DNA of 39,516 bases, taken from contig KN880654.1 of the NCBI GenBank assembly GCA_000934385.1, positions 1-39,516 of the forward strand. The letters run 5' to 3'. Of this stretch, positions 32,670 through 39,516 are shown piece after piece (position 1 is the stretch's first letter; each line of letters begins with the position of its first letter). The position numbers and the translations under genes are program-made. The notes under the pieces are model-generated. The model did not search any database and was not told where the DNA came from. It saw nothing but the letters and a program-made list of their open reading frames with translations. The DNA is from Cylindrobasidium torrendii FP15055 ss-10. Its lineage: Eukaryota > Basidiomycota > Agaricomycetes > Agaricales > Physalacriaceae.

Positions 32670-33470
32670 ATTCCGGCTGCTCGTGGATAATATGTAGCGT
32701 TTGCATGCGACATGGATTTTGAATCTTGGCTATCCCGGCGGATGGATGATTACTTACACTGCGCTTGGTTGAGTATTGGCTGTCCTAAGAACAGGTCCAT
32801 TTTGTAAACCTCTGTCACCAACCCTATTTATTACTTCGAATTTGAACACGAGAGCATCACTACTTATTCATTGCCGCGCTGTGAGTGTTTTTGTCGATAG
32901 CACACGGATAGCTCTCTTTCAGCTGTCTTCTTCTGGGAGACTGAATGGACCTTGAAAGCTGGGCTGAAGGCAGAGGTAGTTTGGTCTACCGAATGCCTTC
33001 CCGGATGGGCAATGTTTCTGAAGAGCAAAGTCAAGTGTTCGCAAATTACGATCAATCGCTCCGTCTTCTCCGCATTTGGACTTTGATGACTAAGTACAAT
33101 GCATTTTCTTCTACTTAGCGATGCCCAGCGGAAAAGGCACAGATTTTGGGCATCTCCAACAAGCCAACATCGGGATACGGGGCGGAACAAGGTTGTAAAC
33201 GCTATAGGGCCAACGTGCGTGCGATGGCGGTACTGCATTAATTCATTTCTGGAGCCGAATGCATCAGAAAATACTTACAGAACAACATGGCGCAGTGCGT
33301 GTATGTTTGTCTTACAATGCAATACGTACGTACGTATCAACACGTCAAGTCTCGCACGTAGAGCAGCTGGGTATCCGCGTCACAGCGCGATGATTTTTGT
33401 TTTTGGTTTTGTAACGACCGATCCGTACAATATAGGCTACCAATATGTCTACACCAATACCTGGCCGAGC
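32670..33470. other. Convergent intergenic region between HSE1 and ILV5
   Basis: This is 801 bp between two stop codons. Open frames on both strands (for example 32864-33238) show no family motif or codon bias. A short GTACGTACGTA run lies near 33324-33335. No tRNA, terminal repeat or mobile element was recognised. Confidence 0.4.
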
Positions 33471-34772
33471 TTACTCTGGCTTGGAATCCGGGCGCAGAGA
33501 GCGGACAGTCTTGCCTGCGATCCAGATCTCCTGGTTGTTGATCTCTTCGAGCTCCTTCGCGAGGTCTTCCCTGTACGTTGAACGACCGTTGAACTCGAGG
33601 GACTTGCGAGTCTCAGTGCCGTTACGCACACTCTCGTAGAGCTGCTCGAAGATAGGCACGTTCGCAGCCTCGAATCTGGGTGCCCAGTCAAGGGCACCAC
33701 GGCGAGCAGTGGTGGAGCATGCGCCGTACATGTAATCCATACCCTTGGCGCCAATGAGGGGGTAGAGAGATTGGGTAGCCTCCTCGACAGTCTCGTTGAA
33801 TGCCTCGGACGGGGTGTGTCCGTTCTTGCGGAGAACCTGGTACTGGGCGAGGAAGAGACCCTGGATGGCACCCATAAGGACACCGCGCTCGCCGTAAAGG
33901 TCGGAGTAGACCTCCTTCTCGAAGGTAGTGTCGTACATGTAGCCAGAGCCGATACCAACACCAAGGGCGATGGCCTTCTCCTTAGCCTTGCCGGTGACGT
34001 CCTGGAAGACAGCGACGGAGGAGTTGATACCGCGACCTTCCTTGAAGAGAGTGCGGACAGTCACACCCGAGCCTTTTGGTGCAACAAGGATAACGTCGAC
34101 ATCGGCGGGAGGAACAACCTTGGTGTCATCCTTGTAGACGACAGAGAAACCATGGGAGAAGTAGAGGGTCTTGCCCTTGGTAATGAGAGGGGCGATGGTG
34201 GGCCATGTCTGCGACTGGGCGGCGTCGGAAAGGAGGTTCATGATGATTGTTCCACGCTTGATGGCTTCCTCAATGTCGAAAAGGGTCTCGCCCGGCACCT
34301 GGAAAAATGTGAGCCCGCAGCACACGCAAAAAACAAAACGAGGCATACCCAGCCATCGGCAATGGCCTCCTTCCAGGAGGAACCGTCCTTGCGGACACCG
34401 ACAATGACGTTAAGACCGTTGTCGCGGGCGTTGAGACCTTGACCGTGACCCTGAGAGCCGTATCCAATCATGGCGAGGGTGTCGTTCTTGAAGTACTCCT
34501 GGAGCTTGGGCAGAGGCCAGTCGCTGCGCTCGTATACGACCTCCTTCGTGCCTGCGAAGTCAAGGGTCTTGACACCGCGAACCTATGAGCGAGTCAGGAT
34601 TTTTAAAGCAAAATGAAGTGCAACAAATGCCTACCTGCTGAGCGTGCATAGCAGGACGGGCCTTGGGCGCTGAGCGTGCCGCAACAGAGAAGGCGCGCGA
34701 CGAAACGGCGGCCGCACGAGGAACGGCGCGCCTGGCAGCGGTGCGAAGGGGAGCAGCAATGAAAGAGGCCAT
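33471..34772 (-). CDS. ILV5: Ketol-acid reductoisomerase, mitochondrial
   Basis: Three exons on the minus strand (34772-34635, 34582-34349, 34298-33471) give 399 residues, close to yeast Ilv5 (395). The first ~45 residues are an Arg/Ala-rich mitochondrial transit peptide (MASFIAAPLRTAARRAVPRA). The NADPH-binding Rossmann motif is MIGYGSQGHGQGLNARD; further family motifs are IIMNLLSDAAQSQTWP, VDVILVAPKGSG, YGERGVLMGAIQGLF and YMYGACSTTARRGALDW. The enzyme converts acetolactate and acetohydroxybutyrate to dihydroxy acids in isoleucine, valine and leucine synthesis; in yeast it also helps maintain mtDNA. The first exon encodes almost exactly the transit peptide. The 5' gap shared with mago contains a TGACTC site, matching general amino-acid control. 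Confidence 0.97.
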
Positions 34773-34918
34773 GGTGGTCAGGATGAGAGTTTGCAGACAG
34801 CAAACTTTCCGAGTCATTCTCCGCCGATCGGCCGAATTTTCCGACGGCCACGTGCCTTCCGCCTTGTGATGTCCGCCCCACGTTTCTTCTTCTGCCTCTG
34901 CGATCAACGTCCAGGATC
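34773..34918. promoter_or_regulatory. Shared ILV5/mago bidirectional promoter with bZIP and E-box sites
   Basis: A 146-bp gap separates the divergent start codons. On the minus strand it carries TGACTC (read as GAGTCA at 34811-34816), about 40 bp before the ILV5 ATG, the core bound by Gcn4/CPC1-type bZIP factors in fungi. A palindromic CACGTG lies at 34849-34854. Both sites are seen directly; amino-acid starvation control of ILV5 follows from knowledge of other fungi. Confidence 0.6.
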
Positions 34919-35661
34919 ATGGCCGACAACGACCCATTTTACCTCCGGTGCGCTTTCATTTTCTATCTTGATTACTATGCGGCGTGTTCCTGACACGAAG
35001 ACAGTTACTAGTAAGCCCCTGTAGTTATCAAGTCGAGCTTTTTCCGACGGTTATAGCACTGGCCACCGAGGCAAGCATGGCCATGAGTTCCTCGAATTCG
35101 AATACGCAGCTGGCCGTCTACGCTACGCGAATAACTCCAATTACCGTAACGATAGTCTCATCCGCAAAGAAAGTGCGTTGTACCTCGACTTTTGGCCGTG
35201 CTCAGTCTGACGCGTCGATAGTGTGGATCGGCCCCATAGTCGTGCAGGAGCTCAAGCGCATTATCGAATCGAGCGAGATTGTCAAGTAAGTTGGATACAG
35301 GCATTCAGAATCATTTGTTTAATCTCAGTTCAGGGAAGACGACGCTAAATGGCCCAAGAAAGACATTGTTGGTTCGCAAGAGCTCGAGATTCGCGTCGGA
35401 AACGACCACATCTCATTCGAGGTTTTTGCGTCATACGAAGCGATGGCCTAGTTCTCATACACTGTCTAGACCGCCAAAATTGGCTCTCTAGTTGACATCC
35501 AGAACACCGACGACCCGGAAGGCCTCCGCGTATTCTACTATCTTGTCCAGGACTTGAGGGTGCGTTTCTATCTCTTGCATGCGGATATGCAGGCTCTGAC
35601 ATTTGTGTAGTGCCTCATCTTCTCCCTCATCTCACTGCACTTCAAGATCAAACCAATATAA
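34919..35661 (+). CDS. mago: Mago nashi, exon-junction complex core protein
   Basis: Seven exons (34919-34947, 35005-35010, 35057-35172, 35222-35285, 35334-35421, 35470-35559, 35611-35661) give 147 residues, matching human MAGOH (146). The protein reads [20 protein letters not shown], then [53 protein letters not shown] and ends HFKIKPI, nearly the animal sequence. Mago pairs with Y14 and locks eIF4A3 on spliced mRNA. Exon 2 is six bases (TTACTA) flanked by AG and GTAAGC; it supplies the invariant Tyr-Tyr of LRYY, and skipping it would lose two residues without changing frame. The intron before exon 6 starts GTTTTT, a weak donor. Identification is certain; the six-base exon is strongly supported by conservation. 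Confidence 0.95.
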
Positions 35662-36226
35662 ATTTGTCCGCGCTTTCCTCAGCCGCTCAAACGCAACGGC
35701 ATCCAGTCTCTGACTGTCCATCAGCCCGCCGCAAGATCTCAAGAAATCGCGTACAGTAGTCCTGTTGAGTGAGTGATATCCTGTCGTCGCTCTTCCTCGT
35801 ACTCATTAACATCAGAATATTACTGGACTGTAGCTAGGAATAGAATTGCCATTTTTCTTCCCCACTTTGGCATTGTTGTACGAGGAAATATACAATTCGT
35901 AGCTAGAGCGGTGTGCCGTCCCGAGCTCTCGCTTGTAAGCGTATAGGAATGTTTGGCAAACGTCCTCCGCCGAACACTAGCTTGCTATCACGTGCATTCT
36001 GAGATCTCGAGTGTCTTGAGCTTGAGCTTGAGGGTAGGCCCAGTTACTAGACAGCGCACAGCACCTTTGGTTTGTGTGCCTCACTTCGAGAGGCTGGTAA
36101 AAACGCCGGAAGTCCTTCAAGAATGTCTGACTCTGTTATTACGACCTACATTACTGACACCGGACTGACACGGTGGAATTGATCGACGCGCGGCACACAG
36201 TCTCTCTGCCTTCGACCACGACTCGC
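35662..36226. other. Intergenic region, mago 3' to MPDU1 5'
   Basis: These 565 bp include the mago 3' UTR and the MPDU1 promoter. A short CTTGAG repeat occurs near 36013-36032. No ORF with coding character, RNA gene or mobile element is seen. Confidence 0.4.
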
Positions 36227-37212
36227 ATGGCGTCAATTACGAAGAACCTCCCAGCTGTCATCCGGGATCTTGGGGTGTCCATTGTTGGAGAGGTGCGCAC
36301 CGACTTGTTTGTATATAATTCCTTCGTTCTCATTATTTTCAGCAATGTTACACGTCACTTGTCGAGAATTTGAACTTCCAAGATGTCGACTGCCTCAAAT
36401 ACTCTGTTTCCAAAGGTCTTGGTCTGGGAGTTGTTGTTGGAGGTAGCATCGTGAAGGTCCCGCAAATTGGTCTCAGTGCGTATAGTACGCACTTATTGCT
36501 TGCTTTTCTTGACCCTCGCACAGTCTGGAATGCGCGGTCGGCACGCGGTCTGTCCCTCCCAGCATACATCCTGGAGACCCTCTCATACGCTATATCACTC
36601 ACCTATGCGATGAGAAACGACTATCCATTCTCGACCTACGGCGAAAACGCGTTCCTCACCATCCAAAATGCTATAATCACGCTTCTCATCACTTTCTTTG
36701 GCCCAAGCCCGACAGGCAAAATTTCGCTCATTTCGTCTGGCTTTACCGGCACCATGGCCGCGCTGCAAGCAGTACCAAAGGAAACCCTTGCTCTTCTACA
36801 AATGGCCACACTTCCATTGTCCCTTTCGGCCAAGCTTCCCCAAATCTATTCGAACTACACTTCTGGCTCGACCGGCCAACTTTCCGCGTTTGCCGTGGTG
36901 GCACAGATTCTGGGTGGCATGGCGCGCTTGTTCACGACGTCGCAGGAGGTTGGGGACCCTGTTGTATTCGCTGGATTCGCAATGGCGCTCGTCCTAAACA
37001 TTGTCCTCGGGCTGCAGTTGTGGGCATATTGGGGTGTAAAGGAACGCACAGAAACAGCGAAAGTGCGTACTGTAGAACTAAGCCCGACCAAGGCTGTCGC
37101 CGAAAAGCTTCAGGCGTATGAACCAGCAACGCCCGAAAGACCGCGAACACCGATATCGCGTTCGGGGACGCCTACTCCAGGAGGGAAGAAGTGGGCTCGT
37201 AAACTGGATTAA
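36227..37212 (+). CDS. MPDU1: MPDU1/Lec35-like PQ-loop membrane protein
   Basis: Three exons (36227-36292, 36343-36475, 36524-37212) give 295 residues. Two PQ-loop repeats are visible: VKVPQIGLIWNARSARGLSL and AKLPQIYSNYTSGSTGQLSA. They lie in a protein with about seven hydrophobic helices, matching the MPDU1 (SL15/Lec35) family, needed for use of dolichol-phosphate mannose and glucose in the ER lumen. The C-terminal ~50 residues are hydrophilic with several Ser/Thr-Pro sites (ELSPTKAV, TPERPRTPISRSGTPTPGG), probably cytosolic and phosphorylated. The second intron (36476-36523, 48 nt) has no in-frame stop, so an unspliced reading exists, but removing it restores exact spacing between Pro-Gln and the SARGLSL motif. 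Family identification is good. Confidence 0.9.
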
Positions 37213-37496
37213 TCTAATTTTTTTTTTATTACCATAGCTATTGTACTTGACGCGGTTGTAATGGACACTGTTTGCGAGTAAGTATGCATTCTTGGGGAGA
37301 TTGTCTGCTTTGCGTCGACTACTTGATTTAATTTCGCAGCAGACTCATGTCTGCGGAGCGCTTAGCAGATGACTATTCGTTGAGCGCTGGTCGATCACCT
37401 GTCACAGGCGCTTGCTTTCCCACTTCCATAACCTCGACGCATACCGGACTAGGCATCCCAGCTGTTTTTTACATGCCCGGAATCCTAAGCAAGGTG

Positions 37497-38672
37497 ATGT
37501 CCACCGTATCTTTGGCAGGGGGTAGCGTTGAACCTTGTCAAGATTCTCTGTTACGGGCAGTACTTCTGCATCTACCCAGCAGCATATGACAGCGAAGAAG
37601 AACGCAGGCGAGGTGCGTGTATCTATTCTCAGCCTAGTATCAACGACCAACATCGAGCAGCTGTCGACCCTCTGTTATTTCAGCTCGGGGATATTGGTGT
37701 TGACATTCCGACATCGAACAACGCTGTCTTGAAGTGTTTTCTCCTCAAGCAGGTACATATCCAACCCCACTCTGCCCACTCTCCCTGATTCTCTTGTAAA
37801 GACCAAGCTTCCTGTCGCCGCTGGCACTATTATCATGTTCCATGGCAATGGATATCACGCTTGGTCGTACATAACATGCGGCATGAAGTTCTGTGAAGAG
37901 CTTGGTTTCAACGTGCTCATGGTTGAATATCGAGGGTGCGCTTTTTATTGCCTGGTTTAATTCTCTCACAATATATTTGTTCATATCTCAGATATGGCGC
38001 GTCTACAGGCTCACCGTCGGAACACCGATTGCGCCGGGATTCACAAGCAGCATTAGACTTTGTTATTTCGCGCGATGACCTACCAGGTCCCATAGTATGT
38101 GCTCCAACGCTGTAGCGTTATTCAGGCTCTGAAAAGTCAACAGGTTCTTCACGGTCATTCAATGGGTGGTGCTGTTACCATAGACCTGGCATACCGGAAT
38201 CCGCAAACGGTATGCTTTGCTAGAATTTTCCTCTTATGGATTTTCATTTTGGACCGCAGATTAATGCTATCATTTTGGAGAATACATTTCTGTCCATTCC
38301 TACTATGGCCAGCCTCATGCCAATAGTGCAGCATTTAACATGGTTCATTCACCAACGCTGGAATTCTGCCAAAAAAATTCAGATGATACCCCGGAAGATC
38401 CCTATTTTATTCCTAAGTGGGACATCAGATGAAGTGGTTCCAGCAGAACACATGATCAGGCTTTATGACATTGCCTCAGCCCGTGATCCCACTTCCGCTG
38501 CAATAATTCAAGACATTTTCAAATCATTTCCAAGGGGTACTCATGGTAAGTGCACCTGAGATTTGATTGTTTCTGAGTATTAACCTTGTTCCCATTAGCA
38601 GATACATGGATCCAGCGGGATTATCTTCAGAGTATATCAACATTTTTGAGAAGTATTGTCAGTGTGACATAG
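37497..38672 (+). CDS. ABHD13/BEM46-like alpha/beta hydrolase, 5' end uncertain
   Basis: Firm exons are ~37519-37612, 37661-37752, 37802-37935, 37992-38094, 38144-38209, 38260-38545 and 38602-38672. They encode an N-terminal membrane anchor (LNLVKILCYGQYFCIYPAAY), then LKCFLLKQ, the oxyanion motif MFHGNGYHAWSY, VEYRGYGASTGSPSE, nucleophile elbow HGHSMGG, ILENTFLSIP, acid loop SGTSDEVVP and catalytic His in RGTHDTW. The triad is intact, as in Bem46/ABHD13 membrane hydrolases, whose substrates are poorly known. The start is a problem: the ATG at 37497 gives MSTVSLAG and would join LNLVKIL perfectly if the G run at 37518-37522 had one base less; as written it is out of frame. Either an upstream exon is unseen, or there is a one-base error or mutation. 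Codons are more AT-rich than in neighbours. Confidence 0.75.
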
Positions 38673-39237
38673 GGCTTTTGTGATTTTGCATTGAGTAGTT
38701 ACTTGTCATTAGTAATTACCTGCTTATTTTCCTTGCATAAGAGAGTAAAGGATATCTGCAGGCCATAATTTATTTGTCCTATGGTAGATTATGGAAATCA
38801 CACCGGGGGCATTTGCCCGCGCTGTTGAAAAGAACAGCGACTGGGGATGTTTACCACACTGTAGCTTGCACCCTTTGTATAATATATTATAAAAACTCCC
38901 TTTGTTTGTGTGAAAGAGCTGCTACAGGATAGTACAGGTTATGTGCTGTTATGTGGAGAAGCACTTTAGAACTTTGAAGCGGCCTGGTGCGACCCTTGAA
39001 TTGCGGCGTCAATTGCTTCATTGCTGGAAAACAAAGGGCTTGAACATACTACATAGAGAGTGTAATTTGCAACTCTTCCGGCCACCATTTATGGTGTCCG
39101 TTTTGGCAAAAATTCTCAGTTTATTATAAAAAAAGTTATCTATTAGCCAATACAACTACAGTCTATGCATTGGCATGGCACAGAAGTTGTTCCGAGTTTG
39201 GCAGGTGTTACATTCGTGCCAACTCACTTTTGCCTTG
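38673..39237. other. AT-rich intergenic region
   Basis: These 565 bp are clearly AT-richer than most of the window. A TATAAAA-like run lies near 38880-38891, and a 62-codon open frame (38941-39129) follows it but has no recognisable domain. No terminal repeats were seen. It may be decayed repeat sequence, but I cannot show that. Confidence 0.4.
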
Positions 39238-39516
39238 ATGCGTTCAAGCCGCGCTTTCACTACGCGCTCGCATTTGCTTCGCGCATCTCCCTACGCCGCA
39301 CACACTCCGCCAAGCGTATTCCGGCTTCGGTCCGAGATTCCGGCAACCGACTCGCCGAGTCGTCGCCCGGCGCATCGCTCTCAACCTCGGTCTCGAGTTG
39401 TCTCTGCGCTCCGAGTGCTATCAACGCATTTCGCACTCTACGCGTCATTCCGAGCACTCATTCCACACACGCACATTCAAGACCATGCGGTCCTCGCTAT
39501 CTTCACATGGACATCT
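39238..39516 (+). CDS. Possible 5' part of a gene cut by the window end
   Basis: From the ATG at 39238 the frame stays open for 93 codons to the window end. Composition returns to GC-rich, with many Ser, Arg, Pro and Ala codons, and the start reads MRSSRAFTTRSHLLRASPYA, which could be a mitochondrial presequence. Another ATG at 39484 (context GACCATGCG) starts a second frame reading MRSSLSS and could equally be the true start, with the upstream stretch as pyrimidine-rich leader. No domain is recognisable. An antisense open frame (39260-39457) also exists, so coding status is weak. Confidence 0.3.
   Translation, partial: MRSSRAFTTRSHLLRASPYAAHTPPSVFRLRSEIPATDSPSRRPAHRSQPRSRVVSALRVLSTHFALYASFRALIPHTHIQDHAVLAIFTWTS

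Noticed and set aside
31495..32697. 400-codon plus-strand frame inside the HSE1 tail
   Set aside because: It is a shifted reading of CAG/CCT-rich repeats that yields Arg/Ser/Leu-rich nonsense. The HSE1 frame continues from a spliced VHS-SH3 protein.
33771..34442. 223-codon plus-strand frame
   Set aside because: It is the antisense shadow of ILV5, whose strong codon bias leaves the complement open.
38941..39129. 62-codon frame after a TATA-like run
   Set aside because: It has no recognisable domain, sits in AT-rich sequence, and shows no splice or start context strong enough to call a gene.
1..39516. tRNA, rRNA, CRISPR arrays, retroelement or transposase genes
   Set aside because: I scanned the intergenic stretches by eye and saw no tRNA-like arms, rRNA blocks, spaced repeats, reverse-transcriptase or transposase motifs. 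A tRNAscan or repeat search could still find a weak case.

Overview
This window looks like gene-dense chromosomal DNA from a filamentous basidiomycete, most likely an Agaricomycete. The genes are split by many very short introns (mostly 43-60 nt). Splice signals are GTRNGY-type donors, CTRAY-like branch points and YAG acceptors. The encoded proteins are standard fungal housekeeping proteins. I see no operons, no prokaryotic signals, no CRISPR array, no rRNA and no convincing tRNA. Gene models were built by hand from splice signals, reading phase and protein-family similarity. Family names come from recognised motifs; no database search was run.

Layout. 1-866: non-coding, with a 30-bp inverted repeat (1-30 / 665-694) that may bound a small element. 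867-1589 (+): mitochondrial FAM210/DUF1279 protein. 2098-5302 (+): GPATCH1-type G-patch splicing protein. 5740-6431 (+): small two-RPEL protein. 6745-7335 (+): serine-rich protein of unknown function. 7538-8451 (-): steroid 5-alpha-reductase-like enzyme. 8999-14719 (+): 26-exon ABCC transporter, with a TATA box before it. 14879-15456 (+): probable complex I accessory subunit. 15811-20242 (+): RAX2-like polarity protein with a cytosolic SH3 domain. 21159-23462 (-): RLI1/ABCE1. 23582-24617 (+): ISY1. 24747-27691 (-): phosphofructokinase. 28122-29121 (-): SEC14. 29266-29824 (-): MMS2. 29954-32669 (+): HSE1. 33471-34772 (-): ILV5. 34919-35661 (+): mago nashi. 36227-37212 (+): MPDU1. About 37497-38672 (+): ABHD13/BEM46-like hydrolase with a doubtful 5' end. 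39238-end: possible start of a truncated gene.

The genes serve unrelated core functions: pre-mRNA processing (GPATCH1, ISY1, mago), ribosome recycling, glycolysis, branched-chain amino acid synthesis, lipid transfer, ESCRT-0 sorting, K63 ubiquitin chains, dolichol-linked glycosylation and polarity. Three gene pairs are divergent across only 119-146 bp (RLI1/ISY1, MMS2/HSE1, ILV5/mago), so shared promoters are likely.

The most unusual signals are in gene architecture. Keeping the ABC transporter in frame appears to require an internal exon of one nucleotide (11100). Other very small coding exons are 3 nt (ISY1), 4 nt (RPEL), 6 nt (mago), 10 nt (MMS2) and 22-24 nt (RLI1, PFK, ABCC). Also notable are the SH3 tail on the RAX2-like protein, a conserved-looking island inside the Q/P-rich tail of HSE1, an apparent one-base frame problem at the start of the hydrolase, and a shift to AT-rich sequence over the last ~1.7 kb.
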